A DNA stretch of 64,000 bases from Variovorax sp. CF079. GTDB lineage: Bacteria; Pseudomonadota; Gammaproteobacteria; Burkholderiales; Burkholderiaceae_C. The notes under the pieces were generated by a model. The model was not told the DNA's origin. It saw nothing but the letters and a program-made list of their open reading frames with translations, and did not search any database. Position numbers and translations under genes: made by a program. The DNA lies in the NCBI RefSeq assembly GCF_900101545.1, contig NZ_FMZU01000005.1, positions 124,001 to 188,000 of the forward strand, in the 5' to 3' direction. Shown one piece after another: positions 1 to 10,088 of the stretch. Each line of letters begins with the position of its first letter. Within the stretch, counting starts at the first letter, position 1.

Positions 1-1753
<1,753 letters not shown>

Positions 1754-1778
1754 GGGCTCACCTGCGGAACGTGGGTCA

Positions 1779-1853
1779 GGCGAGCGTCGTTGCAAGCCCA
1801 AGCCTGACGCGGACGCTTCGGACGGAAGGTACCGCGCTGCAACGCTCCTTGGG
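1779..1853 (-). promoter_or_regulatory. SAH riboswitch-like leader of metH
   Basis: Read on the minus strand, the leader opens with CCCAAGGAGCGTTGC, has a middle CAGGCTTGGG and closes with GCAACGACGCTCGCC. CCCAAG (1853-1848) can pair with CTTGGG (1802-1797) as P1. GAGCG (about 1847-1843) can pair with CGCTC (1786-1782), which gives the pseudoknotted layout of the S-adenosylhomocysteine riboswitch (Rfam AdoHcy class). That class is known upstream of ahcY and metH in beta- and gammaproteobacteria. The element ends about 25 bases before the metH ATG. SAH build-up would switch on methionine regeneration. The match is by eye to the consensus; a covariance search was not run. Confidence 0.8.
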
Positions 1854-1864
1854 AGCCGCGGATT

Positions 1865-2302
1865 TTACGCCGGCTGGGCCACGCCGGCGGCCGATGCGGG
1901 CAGGCCGAACAGCAGGTCGAAGGCCCAGTTGAAGACGAAGGTGTAGACCAGGAAGAACACCACCAGGCCCAGGTCCATCACCAGCGCCTGCCACAGGCTC
2001 ACCTCCATCCACCAGGCGAAGACCGGCACCAGGAAGGCGACCAGGCCGCCCTCGAAGCCGATCGCGTGGGCGACGCGACGGCGCAAGCTGCGGCCGCGCA
2101 CGGCCTGGCGCGACTCCCAGCGCTCGAACAGGGTGTTGAAAGCGAGGTTCCAGAGGATCGCGATGACCGAGGCGATGACGGCCAGCACGCCCGAGTGGCC
2201 CATGCCCTGCCCCGACATCAGCGCCAGTCCAGCGCTGGCCGCGACGATGGCGAGACCTTCGTAGAGCGTGATGTAGACGACGCGGCGCTTGAGCCCTTGC
2301 AT
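1865..2302 (-). CDS. PACE family multidrug efflux transporter (AceI-like)
   Basis: A 145-residue inner-membrane protein made of two tandem bacterial transmembrane pair domains, giving four predicted helices. It fits the proteobacterial antimicrobial compound efflux family, whose founder AceI exports chlorhexidine. The N-terminus KRRVVYITLYEG places a glutamate at residue 15, matching the essential Glu15 of AceI. The second repeat carries the family's HAIGFEGG segment and an LVYTFVFNWAFD signature near the C-terminus. It is transcribed divergently from a LysR regulator, the same arrangement as aceI/aceR. A near-symmetric operator lies between them. It reads toward the metH cobalamin half, 111 bases downstream. 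Substrate is not predictable from sequence. Confidence 0.88.
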   Translation of the reverse strand: MQGLKRRVVYITLYEGLAIVAASAGLALMSGQGMGHSGVLAVIASVIAILWNLAFNTLFERWESRQAVRGRSLRRRVAHAIGFEGGLVAFLVPVFAWWMEVSLWQALVMDLGLVVFFLVYTFVFNWAFDLLFGLPASAAGVAQPA

Positions 2303-2374
2303 GAAATCTTCCTGTTTGGATTGGCGGTTTGGCCCCTACTTTATGTGCGCTCATCTGATATAAAAAGTCATCTT

Positions 2375-2393
2375 CTTTCAAAATTATTGAAAG
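2375..2393. promoter_or_regulatory. LysR-type operator candidate between efflux gene and regulator
   Basis: A perfect inverted repeat, CTTTCAA-AATTA-TTGAAAG, in the only AT-rich stretch of the 100-base divergent intergenic region. Its core TCAAAATTATTGA fits the T-N11-A box of LysR regulators. It sits 9 bases before the regulator's ATG at 2403, a position suited to autorepression and activation of the divergent pump. Confidence 0.6.
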
Positions 2394-2402
2394 GCCGTTG
2401 CC

Positions 2403-3293
2403 ATGAGTTTTTCCAGCGACAACGTGCACGTGTTTCTGGCCGTGCTCGACCACGGCTCCTTCTCGGCCGCCGCGCGGGCGCTCGGCCGCGTGCCCTCGGC
2501 GGTGAGCATGGCGATCGCGAACCTCGAGGCCGAGCTGGACCTGCCGCTCTTCGACCGCGGCGGCCGCGAGCCCCAGCCGACGGCCGCGGCGCGTTCGCTG
2601 GAGCCGCAGGCGCGGCTGCTCGCCGCGCAGCTCAAGCAGCTGCAGGTGCAGGCGCTGGCGCTGACGCAGGGCCTGGAGAACCGGCTCACGCTCGCGATCG
2701 CGCCCGAGCTGCTGGCCGCGCCGTGGAGCGCGCCGCTGGCCGCGCTGGCGCGGGAATACCCGCTGCTGGAAGTCGAGGTGCTGGCGGCGCCGCAAGCCGA
2801 TGCGCTGGCGCTGCTGCACAGCGGCCGCGCGCAGTTGGCGCTGGTCTTCGAGCGGCCCAGCCTCGACGGCCGCGAGGGCTTTCAGGAAGTGGCCAGCGAC
2901 ACCATGGTGGCCGTGATGGCGCCCGACCATCCGGTGCTGGCCGCGGCCGGCGGCCGGCTGCGCGAGGAGCACCTGACGACCACGCGCCAGATCGTGGTGG
3001 CCGGGCGCGATCTCGCGACCAGCGACCCGCGCTTCGTCTTTGCGCGCCATGTCTGGCGCACCGACAACGCCTTGGCCGCGCTGAGCCTGATCACGGCCGG
3101 TCTCGGTTGGGGCTGGCTGCCGCGCAATTTCGCGCGGCCGCACGTGGCGGCCGGCGCGCTGGTGGAGATTCCGTTCGAGAACCTGTCGAACGGGCTCGAC
3201 CTGTGGGTCGACGTGGTGTGGTCGCGCGAGCGCCCGCTGGGCCTGGGCGCGCAGCGCTTCGTCGCGCTGATCGCGCGCAAGAAGAAGCCCTAG
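2403..3293 (+). CDS. LysR family transcriptional regulator (AceR-like position)
   Basis: A 296-residue LysR protein. The N-terminal winged helix-turn-helix covers roughly residues 1-60 (FLAVLDHGSFSAAARALGRVPSAVSMAIANLE), followed by the linker helix and a periplasmic-binding-like effector domain. The length is normal for the family. It starts at the ATG at 2403 directly behind the palindromic candidate operator. It is divergent from the PACE efflux gene, as AceR is from AceI in Acinetobacter, so it probably senses a substrate of that pump; this is inferred from position only. The stop lies 4 bases from the stop of the convergent SH3b gene. Confidence 0.9.
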   Translation: MSFSSDNVHVFLAVLDHGSFSAAARALGRVPSAVSMAIANLEAELDLPLFDRGGREPQPTAAARSLEPQARLLAAQLKQLQVQALALTQGLENRLTLAIAPELLAAPWSAPLAALAREYPLLEVEVLAAPQADALALLHSGRAQLALVFERPSLDGREGFQEVASDTMVAVMAPDHPVLAAAGGRLREEHLTTTRQIVVAGRDLATSDPRFVFARHVWRTDNALAALSLITAGLGWGWLPRNFARPHVAAGALVEIPFENLSNGLDLWVDVVWSRERPLGLGAQRFVALIARKKKP

Positions 3294-3297
3294 AGCG

Positions 3298-4143
3298 CTA
3301 CAGGCCGCCGCCTGGCCTGCTGTCCCCCGGCGTCGTGCCGGGCGGCGCGCGGTTGATCCGGTCCAGTTGCCTTTGCCGCGCCTCGGCGCCGGGCAGGGCA
3401 GCCGGCGGACGAACGCCCGGCTGGCCCGGATTCATGGCCGGCGGACGTCCCGGATGCACGTCCGGTGGACGACCCGGATGGACGTCCGGCGGTCGGCCCG
3501 GATGCACGTCCGGCGGGCCGGCGTGCTCCGGCGGACGGAAACCGCGGTCGGGACGCGGCGGCCGGACACCGTGATCCGGCGGTGGATGCTGCCCTGGCGA
3601 AGGCCGCCAGCCCGGCTGCGGCTGCGGACGGAAGCCCGGTCCCGGATGCGCGTAGCCGGGGTCGCGCCACGGATTGGGCCGCCAGTCCGGCCGCGGCGCC
3701 GGCACCGGGCGCCAGCCGGCGACGGGCGGCGGCGGATGGTGGCCGCCCCACCAGCGCCGCTCGCCGTACCAGGGGCGGTCGCGGTAGTGGTTGCTCCAGT
3801 AGTTGCCGATCGTGAAGCCGACGATCGGCACGCCGATGATGGCGCCGTAGGTGGCCAAGGGCACGCGCCGGTCATCATCGTAGGCGTAGTCGATGTTGGC
3901 GGCATAGACCCAGCCGCGCAGCCCGTCGGGCAGCACCACGTCGCACCATGCATAGCCGCTGGTGCAGCCGAGCACCTCGAAGGGCTGGCCATGGCCGAGT
4001 CGCGCCACCAGCGGGTAGTCGCCCGAGGGGCCGGCACGCAGATTGACCGTGCCGCGGGCGAAGGCCTCCTGCGCCGCCGCGGCGACCGGCAGAACCAGGG
4101 CGATGGTGCCGATGCCGATCCATCGCTGGACGAGCTTGTTCAT
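3298..4143 (-). CDS. Secreted SH3b-domain protein with proline-rich tandem-repeat tail
   Basis: A 281-residue exported protein. A cleavable signal peptide occupies about residues 1-28 (MNKLVQRWIG...AAAQEAFA). It is followed by a bacterial SH3 (SH3b) domain at about 30-95, with NLRAGPSGDYPLVARLG and GWVYAANI typical of the fold, a short hydrophobic stretch, then ~150 residues rich in Pro, Gly, Arg and Trp. Near the C-terminus PPDVHPGR occurs three times in tandem. The start at 4143 was chosen over an upstream in-frame start because an AGGAA site precedes it and the signal peptide begins there. SH3b domains usually bind cell-wall peptides, so an envelope or peptidoglycan-associated role is likely. 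It lies between the two metH halves without an obvious link to them. Confidence 0.75.
   Translation of the reverse strand: MNKLVQRWIGIGTIALVLPVAAAAQEAFARGTVNLRAGPSGDYPLVARLGHGQPFEVLGCTSGYAWCDVVLPDGLRGWVYAANIDYAYDDDRRVPLATYGAIIGVPIVGFTIGNYWSNHYRDRPWYGERRWWGGHHPPPPVAGWRPVPAPRPDWRPNPWRDPGYAHPGPGFRPQPQPGWRPSPGQHPPPDHGVRPPRPDRGFRPPEHAGPPDVHPGRPPDVHPGRPPDVHPGRPPAMNPGQPGVRPPAALPGAEARQRQLDRINRAPPGTTPGDSRPGGGL
3439..3510. repeat. Three tandem 24-base repeats within the SH3b gene
   Basis: Three consecutive 24-base units, each encoding PPDVHPGR on the minus strand, followed by a degenerate fourth copy (PPAMNPGQ). The units differ at a few third positions, so they are diverged rather than freshly duplicated. 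Copy number may vary between strains. Confidence 0.8.
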
Positions 4144-4259
4144 GGAATGTTCCTTTGCGCTCAGGCTACGCGCGCTCGACATGTTGTCAATCAGCCACGG
4201 CCTACCCTCAGCAACGGCCAGCCGCGCAAAGACGTGCACCGCCAGGGTGCTTCTTTACC

Positions 4260-5306
4260 TCAGGCCGCTTCGGGATACGCGGCCGCGCGATGCAGCGTGC
4301 GCCCCGCGAGCGGCGCCACCGAGCGCCCGATGGCGGCGATGTGGTCGGGCGTGGTGCCGCAGCAGCCGCCGACGATGTTGACCAGCCCCTCGGCCGCAAA
4401 CTCGTGCAGCAGGCGCGAGGTGACCTCGGGCGTTTCGTCAAAGCCGGTTTCGCTCATCGGATTGGGCAGGCCGGCATTGGGGTAGCAGCTGATGAAGGTG
4501 TCGTCGGCCACGCGCGCCAGTTCCTGGATGTAGGGCCGCATCAGCGCCGCGCCCAGCGCGCAGTTGAGGCCGATGGCCAGCGGCCGCGCATGGCGCACGC
4601 TGTGCCAGAAGGCGGTCACGGTCTGGCCGCTCAGGATGCGGCCGGAGGCATCGGTCACGGTGCCGCTGATGACGAGCGGCAGGCGCTCGCCGCTGGTCTC
4701 GAAGTACTCGTCGATCGCGAACAGCGCGGCCTTGGCGTTGAGGGTGTCGAAGATGGTCTCGACCAGCAGCACGTCGGCGCCGCCTTCGACCAGCGCCTCG
4801 ACCTGCTCGTAATAGGACGCGCGCAGCTCCTCGAAGCTCACGTTGCGCGCGCCGGGGTCGTTCACGTCGGGGCTGATGCTGGCGGTCTTGGGCGTCGGGC
4901 CGAGGGCGCCGGCCACGAAGCGCGGTTTGTCGGGCGTGCTGAACTTGTCGCAGGCGGCGCGCGCGATGCGGGCCGATTCGAGGTTCATCTCGCGCGCCAG
5001 CTCGGCCATCTTGTAGTCCTCCTGCGCGATGCGGGTCGCGCCGAAGGTGTTGGTCTCGATCAGGTCGGCGCCGGCGGCCAGATAGCCTTCGTGGATGTCG
5101 CGGATCACGTCGGGGCGGGTCAGCGAGAGCAGCTCGTTGTTGCCCTTGACGTCGCGCGGAAAGTCCTTGAAGCGCTCGCCGCGGTACTGGGCCTCGCTGA
5201 GCTTGAAGCGCTGGATCATCGTGCCCATCGCACCGTCGAGGATGGCGATGCGTTCGGCCAGGATGCCGGGCAGTTGCTGGGCGCGGGTGTAGACGAGGGG
5301 CTTCAT
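4260..5306 (-). CDS. metH: Methionine synthase, homocysteine-binding half (split MetH)
   Basis: The 348-residue N-terminal module of cobalamin-dependent methionine synthase as a free-standing protein. It is a homocysteine S-methyltransferase barrel with ILDGAMGTM at 22-30, and it carries all three zinc-binding cysteines: GLNC (Cys249) and GGCCGTTP (Cys315, Cys316). The partner half is at 1-1753 on the same strand. In related genomes the two genes normally sit next to each other; here ~2.5 kb with three other genes separates them. No riboswitch-like leader was seen before this half. The hut cluster ends 53 bases upstream in the same direction, so read-through is possible. Confidence 0.95.
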   Translation of the reverse strand: MKPLVYTRAQQLPGILAERIAILDGAMGTMIQRFKLSEAQYRGERFKDFPRDVKGNNELLSLTRPDVIRDIHEGYLAAGADLIETNTFGATRIAQEDYKMAELAREMNLESARIARAACDKFSTPDKPRFVAGALGPTPKTASISPDVNDPGARNVSFEELRASYYEQVEALVEGGADVLLVETIFDTLNAKAALFAIDEYFETSGERLPLVISGTVTDASGRILSGQTVTAFWHSVRHARPLAIGLNCALGAALMRPYIQELARVADDTFISCYPNAGLPNPMSETGFDETPEVTSRLLHEFAAEGLVNIVGGCCGTTPDHIAAIGRSVAPLAGRTLHRAAAYPEAA

Positions 5307-5359
5307 GCCCCGGATTGTAGAAAGCGCGCCATGGCCCGGCCCGTGGGCGGTTATCGGTT

Positions 5360-6169
5360 CTATTGCTCGACGAAATCAAGCACCGCCTCGATCATGCGCC
5401 GCACCTGCGGCTGCACGCCGGCCGCGACTTCGGGCAGGTAGTCGAAGGGCAGCTTCTCCTGCATGTAGCTGGCCTGCGTCATTTCGAGCTGTACTGCGTG
5501 CACGCCGGCGGCCGGGTTGCCGTACTGGCGCGTGATGTGGCCGCCCTTGAAGCGGCCGTTGAGCGCCGCGGTGTAGGCCGGGTTCGAGGTCGCGATGCCG
5601 AGCAGCGCGGCGGCCAGCGCCGGATCGCAGCTCGCGCCGTCAGCGCTGCCGAGATTCAGGTCGGTCAGCCGCCCCTCGAAGAAGCGCGGCAGCACCGAGC
5701 GGATCGAGTGCGCATCCCACAGCGCGATGGTGCCGTGGGCGGCTTTCAGGCGGTCGAGCTCGGCCTGCAGCTGCTGGTGGTAGGGGCGCCAGATCGCGTC
5801 GACGCGCGCTGCGATCTCGGCCTCGCCGGGCAGGTCGCCGGCGGCGTAGAGCGGGGTCTTGTCGAAGGTATCGACCGGGCACAGGCCGGTGGTGTCTTGA
5901 CCGGGGTAGAGGTTCTGGTTGTCCGGCGGGCGGTTCAGGTCGACCACATAGCGCGAATGGGTGGCGACCAGCACCGAGGCGCCGAGCTCGTCGGCGAAGT
6001 CGTAGAGGCGCTCCAGATGCCAGTCGGTGTCCGGCACGTGGCGCGCCTCCTCGGTGAAGCGCGCCGCCAGCGCCGGCGGCACATGCGTGCCGACATGCGG
6101 CATCGAAATCAGCAGCGGGCGTGTGCCCTGCCGGAATCGGAAAGCGGGTTCGGTGGTTTCGAAGCTCAT
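5360..6169 (-). CDS. hutG: N-formylglutamate deformylase HutG
   Basis: Last step of the five-enzyme histidine pathway: hydrolyses N-formyl-L-glutamate to glutamate and formate. The 269-residue protein matches the N-formylglutamate amidohydrolase family, with [14 protein letters not shown] near the N-terminus, [16 protein letters not shown] around residues 70-85, and [10 protein letters not shown] and [12 protein letters not shown] in the second half. The ATG at 6169 overlaps the hutF stop (ATGA), which fixes the start and shows translational coupling. Last gene of the hut cluster. HutF next to HutG means histidine is degraded through formylglutamate, not directly by formiminoglutamase. Confidence 0.95.
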   Translation of the reverse strand: MSFETTEPAFRFRQGTRPLLISMPHVGTHVPPALAARFTEEARHVPDTDWHLERLYDFADELGASVLVATHSRYVVDLNRPPDNQNLYPGQDTTGLCPVDTFDKTPLYAAGDLPGEAEIAARVDAIWRPYHQQLQAELDRLKAAHGTIALWDAHSIRSVLPRFFEGRLTDLNLGSADGASCDPALAAALLGIATSNPAYTAALNGRFKGGHITRQYGNPAAGVHAVQLEMTQASYMQEKLPFDYLPEVAAGVQPQVRRMIEAVLDFVEQ

Positions 6170-7551
6170 GGTGTTGTGAGAAGTTGCGTGCGCGCGGCGA
6201 TGAACGCAGCCGCCGCTTGGGAATGAAGAGGATGGCGCCCGGCCGACACGCGCGGCCGGCCCGCGACCCAAACCGTGTCGACGGCACTGCTGCGATGGCT
6301 CGCGAACACATGGGCCGAGAGCATGTCGGCGGCGGACAGGCCGGCCAGCGACGGATGCGCAGCATCCAGCACCACGAAGTCGGCCTGCTGGCCGGGCGCG
6401 AGCCCGGCGACTGCGCGGCCCGATGCCTGCGCCCCGCCCTGCACGGCCGCCAGCGTCATCGCGCTCGCCACCGAAGGCTCGCCCGCATCGGCCCCGACAT
6501 TGCGCTGGCGGGTCGCCAGCCGCTGGCTGTATTCGAGCATCATCAATTCCTCGGCCGCGTTGACGCAGGCGTGGCTATCCGAGCCCACGCCCCAGCGGCC
6601 GCCGGCCCCGCGCCAGGCGCCGAAATCGAAGATGCCGTCGCCGAGGTTAGCCTCGGTGGTCGGGCACAGGCCCGCGACTGCGCCGCTCGCGGCGGCGCGC
6701 CGGTACTCGGCCGCATCCATGTGCGTGGCATGCACCAGGCACCAACGCGCATCGACCTCGGCGTGGTCCAGCAGCCAGGCGACCGGGCGCTGGCCGCTCC
6801 AGGCCAGGCAGGCATCGACTTCGGCGGTCTGCTCGGCGATGTGGATATGGACGGGCGCCGTGGCATCGATCGCATCCAGGCCCGCCAGCGCCTCGCGCAG
6901 GCCCTCGGGCGGCACGGCGCGCAGCGAGTGCGGCGCCAGGCCCAGCCGCGCGCCCTGCGCTTCGCACAGCGGGCGCAGGCGCTCGAGCAGGCGCAGCATC
7001 GAATCGGTAGCGCGGATGAAGCGGCGCTGGCCCTCGTTCGGCGGCAGCCCGCCGAAGCCGCTGGTCTGGTAGAGCACGGGCAGCAGCGTGAGGCCGATGC
7101 CGGTGCGCTCGGCCGCGCGCAGCAAAGCGAGCGCGAGTTCGGCGTCGTCGACATAGGGCGTGCCGTCGGGCGCGTGGTGCAGGTAGTGGAACTCGCAGAC
7201 CGCGCTGTAGCCGGCTTCGAGCATCTCGATGTAGAGCCAGGTCGCGATCGCCTCGACCTGCGCGGGCGAGATCTGCGCGGCGAAGCGGTACATCAGCGTG
7301 CGCCAGCTCCAGAAGCTGTCCTGCGCCGCGCCGCGGAATTCGGTGAGCCCGCCGAAGGCGCGCTGGAAGGCATGCGAGTGCAGGTTGGGCATGCCGGGGA
7401 TCAGGGGGCCTGCGGACACGGGCGCGTCCCGGGGCGCCACGGCATCGGGCTGCACCTGCGTGAGCCGGCCCGCATCGTCCCAACTCAGCAGCACGTTGCG
7501 GCGCCAGCCGGTGGGCAGCAGCGCATCTTTGGCGAAGAGGGTCTTGCTCAT
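6166..7551 (-). CDS. hutF: Formimidoylglutamate deiminase HutF
   Basis: Converts N-formimino-L-glutamate to N-formyl-L-glutamate and ammonia, feeding HutG. A 461-residue amidohydrolase-superfamily enzyme with the metal motif NLHSHAFQ (His58, His60), further metal-site segments HIAEQ and VHATHMD, and GSDSHA with the catalytic aspartate near residue 325. Length is normal for HutF. It lies 12 bases downstream of hutI and overlaps hutG by 4 bases. Confidence 0.95.
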   Translation of the reverse strand: MSKTLFAKDALLPTGWRRNVLLSWDDAGRLTQVQPDAVAPRDAPVSAGPLIPGMPNLHSHAFQRAFGGLTEFRGAAQDSFWSWRTLMYRFAAQISPAQVEAIATWLYIEMLEAGYSAVCEFHYLHHAPDGTPYVDDAELALALLRAAERTGIGLTLLPVLYQTSGFGGLPPNEGQRRFIRATDSMLRLLERLRPLCEAQGARLGLAPHSLRAVPPEGLREALAGLDAIDATAPVHIHIAEQTAEVDACLAWSGQRPVAWLLDHAEVDARWCLVHATHMDAAEYRRAAASGAVAGLCPTTEANLGDGIFDFGAWRGAGGRWGVGSDSHACVNAAEELMMLEYSQRLATRQRNVGADAGEPSVASAMTLAAVQGGAQASGRAVAGLAPGQQADFVVLDAAHPSLAGLSAADMLSAHVFASHRSSAVDTVWVAGRPRVSAGRHPLHSQAAAAFIAARTQLLTTP

Positions 7552-7563
7552 CGGGATTTACTT

Positions 7564-8793
7564 CTATGCAATGCGTCCTTGCCGCACGATGCGCCTCGCC
7601 GCACGCCGGCCGAACCAGTAGGCCAGTTCCGCCACGTCGCGGGCGTCCCACAGCACGAAGTTGGCCGGCGCGCCGATGGCGATCACGCCGTGCGTTTCCT
7701 GCAGGCCCAGCGCGCGCGCCGCATGCACGGTCACGCCGGCCAGCGCCTCGGGCACGGTGAGGCGGAACAGCGTGCAGGCCATGTTCATCATCAAGAGCAG
7801 GCTCAGCGCCGGCGAGGTGCCGGGGTTGTGGTCGGTGGAAACGGCCATCGGCACGCCGGCCGCGCGCAGCGCCTCGATCGGCGGCAGGTGGGTGTCGCGC
7901 AGCGTGTAGTAGGCGCCGGGCAGCAGCACGGCCACCGTGCCGGCCTCGCGCATCGCGGCGATGCCCTCGGCCGAGAGGTGCTCAACGTGGTCGCAGGACA
8001 GCGCACCGTAGCGCGCCGCGAGCGCCGCGCCCCCCATGTCGGAGAGCTGCTCGGCATGCAGCTTGACCGGCAGACCGAGCGCCTGCGCGGCCTGGAACAC
8101 GCGCTCGGTCTCGGCGAGCGAGAAGGCGATGCGCTCGCAGAACACGTCGACCGCATCGACCAGCCCTTCGGCCGCCAGCGCCGGCATCATCTGGTTGCAG
8201 ACGAGCTCGATGTAGTCGCCGCTGCGCCCCGCGTATTCGGGCGGCAGCGCATGGGCGCCGAGGAAGGTGGTGCGCACCGTGACGCCGTAGGCCTCGCCCA
8301 GCCGCCGCGCCACGCGCAGCTGCTTGCGTTCGTGTTCGAGCGAGAGGCCATAGCCGGACTTGATCTCGATCGCGCACACGCCGTCGGCCAGCAATTGTTC
8401 GAGCCGCGGCGCGGCCTGTGCATAGAGCGTGTCTTCGTCGGCTTCGCGCGTGGCGCGCACCGACGAGACGATGCCGCCGCCGGCCTTCGCCACTTCTTCG
8501 TAGCTGGCACCCGCGAGCCGCATCGCGAACTCGTTGGCGCGCTGGCCGCCATAGACCAGGTGCGTGTGGCAGTCGACCAGGCCGGGCGTGACGAGTGCGC
8601 CGCCGCCCTCGTGCCGCGGCAATCCCGCGCACTCGGCCGGCAACGAGGCCGCGGCGCCGATCCATCGGATCACACCCTGCTCGACCACGATGGCAGCCTC
8701 AGTGTCCTCGGGCAGGTCTGCATAGCGCAAGGCGCCGGGCGCGAGAAGCAGGCCAGTCCACAGGCCGTCGGCGGAGGCAAGAGAAGATGGCAT
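7564..8793 (-). CDS. hutI: Imidazolonepropionase HutI
   Basis: Third step of histidine degradation: opens 4-imidazolone-5-propanoate to N-formimino-L-glutamate. The 409-residue metal-dependent amidohydrolase shows [15 protein letters not shown] with metal ligands His76 and His78, the IEIKSGYGL signature, KLHAEQLSD and [10 protein letters not shown]. It follows hutD after 3 bases and precedes hutF by 12, so it belongs to the same transcript. Confidence 0.96.
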   Translation of the reverse strand: MPSSLASADGLWTGLLLAPGALRYADLPEDTEAAIVVEQGVIRWIGAAASLPAECAGLPRHEGGGALVTPGLVDCHTHLVYGGQRANEFAMRLAGASYEEVAKAGGGIVSSVRATREADEDTLYAQAAPRLEQLLADGVCAIEIKSGYGLSLEHERKQLRVARRLGEAYGVTVRTTFLGAHALPPEYAGRSGDYIELVCNQMMPALAAEGLVDAVDVFCERIAFSLAETERVFQAAQALGLPVKLHAEQLSDMGGAALAARYGALSCDHVEHLSAEGIAAMREAGTVAVLLPGAYYTLRDTHLPPIEALRAAGVPMAVSTDHNPGTSPALSLLLMMNMACTLFRLTVPEALAGVTVHAARALGLQETHGVIAIGAPANFVLWDARDVAELAYWFGRRAARRIVRQGRIA

Positions 8794-8796
8794 GGG

Positions 8797-9411
8797 TCAG
8801 GTCTCCGGGTTGTCCGCCTGTTCGTGGCATGGATCGAATCGAACGGCCAACAGCCGCGCATCGGCACCGTCGGGCCTGGCGTGCCAGGCATGCGGCGCAT
8901 CGGCCCACCACAGGCCCTCGCCTTCGGCGCAGTCGATGATCGACATGCCGTCGAGCTCCCACTGTCCGCGCAGCGCCAGCAGCATGCCGTGGGTCGCGCT
9001 GCCCAGCAGCGCCGCGCTTTCCAGCACCTGGAGCTTCGCATGCCAGCGCCCGCGGCGCGTCATCACGTTGAAGTCGCTCGACGCGCCGCCCAGCAGCGTG
9101 CAGGCCAGCGGCAGGTCGCCGCTGAAGGCAAAGGGGTGGTGCAGGGTCGCGAGGCGGTGGTCGAGCGCGTGGCCGGCCGGGTCGGCCGAACGCAGCTGCA
9201 CGCCATCGCCGGCCAGCAGCATGATCGTGCGGTCGATGCCCGGGAACACCGAGAACGGGCCGCTCGCGGCGATGGTGGCGATGGACAGGCGCCATTCGAA
9301 ATCACCGAGCCCCGCGCCGGGCGGCCAGCAGGCGATCTCGCGCGTGCTGCCGCCGCCGTTCTTCCACGGCGTGACGGGCAAGGTGGCGGTATCGAAGCCG
9401 TGCAGGCTCAT
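8797..9411 (-). CDS. hutD: HutD family protein
   Basis: A 204-residue cupin-like protein of the HutD/Ves family (family motif TPWKNGGGSTREIA at residues 13-26, FEWRLSIATI and FSVFPGIDRTIMLL). HutD is known from Pseudomonas hut operons, where it is thought to limit excessive hut induction rather than catalyse a pathway step. The ATG at 9411 overlaps the stop of the upstream permease gene (ATGA). Confidence 0.92.
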   Translation of the reverse strand: MSLHGFDTATLPVTPWKNGGGSTREIACWPPGAGLGDFEWRLSIATIAASGPFSVFPGIDRTIMLLAGDGVQLRSADPAGHALDHRLATLHHPFAFSGDLPLACTLLGGASSDFNVMTRRGRWHAKLQVLESAALLGSATHGMLLALRGQWELDGMSIIDCAEGEGLWWADAPHAWHARPDGADARLLAVRFDPCHEQADNPET

Positions 9412-10076
9412 CGCACCAGCCCTCCCTGCCGCAGCCGCTGCTCGAAATGCCGCAGCACCAGCGTGACCGCGCCGGTCAGCGCGAAGTAGACGGCCGCGAT
9501 GGCCAGGTAGAGCTCGAGCGAGCGGTACGACACGCTGATGATCTTCTGGCCTTCGTGCATCAGATCGTGGATCGTCAGCAGCGACACCAGCGCCGAGTTC
9601 TTGATGAGCGCAATGAACTCGTTGCCCAGCGGCGGGATCATGCGCACCACCGCCTGCGGCAGGATGATGTGCCGCATCGCCGCCGAAGGCCGCATGCCGA
9701 GCGACTGCGCCGCCATCGTCTGGCCGCGGTCGATCGACTGGATCGCGCCGCGCACGATCTCCGACACGTAGGCGCCCGAGTACACGCCGAGCCCGAGCAC
9801 GCCGCACACGAAGGCCGGCAGCAAGAGGCCGAAATGCGGCAGCCCGAAGAACAGGATGAAGAGCTGCACCAAAAGCGGCGTGCCGCGGATCGCCGCCACG
9901 TAGGCGGTGCAGAGCGCGTAGAGCGTCTTGCGGCGCGGATCGAGCCGGCCGATGCCCACCAGAAGCCCCAGCACGCAGCCCAGCAGCAAGGCGCAGGCCG
10001 TGATCTCCACGGTGACCAGCGCGCCGCGCAGCAGCGCGGGCCAGCCCTCGAAAACCGGCGCAAAGTCCAGATCCAT
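9408..10076 (-). CDS. Polar amino-acid ABC transporter permease
   Basis: A 222-residue inner-membrane permease of the His/Glu/Gln/Arg/opine type. It has about five transmembrane segments and the ATPase-coupling EAA-like loop near residues 120-140 (AAQSLGMRPSAAMRHIILPQAV). It sits between the family-3 binding protein and hutD and very likely imports histidine or urocanate. Only one permease is encoded and no matching ATP-binding subunit is in the cluster; the nearest ATPase (17803-18582) is of the nitrate/sulfonate type and has its own permease. Confidence 0.9.
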   Translation of the reverse strand: MDLDFAPVFEGWPALLRGALVTVEITACALLLGCVLGLLVGIGRLDPRRKTLYALCTAYVAAIRGTPLLVQLFILFFGLPHFGLLLPAFVCGVLGLGVYSGAYVSEIVRGAIQSIDRGQTMAAQSLGMRPSAAMRHIILPQAVVRMIPPLGNEFIALIKNSALVSLLTIHDLMHEGQKIISVSYRSLELYLAIAAVYFALTGAVTLVLRHFEQRLRQGGLVR

Positions 10077-10088
10077 GGCGGTGCCGGT

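Noticed and set aside
5307..5359. Possible cobalamin or SAH riboswitch before the homocysteine half of metH
   Set aside because: The 53-base gap is too short and lacks the paired segments found before the other half.
6121..9489. A 1122-residue plus-strand open frame across hutF, hutI and hutD
   Set aside because: Antisense shadow of three clear hut genes; amino-acid composition is Arg/Ala/Gly-biased as expected for GC-rich antisense.
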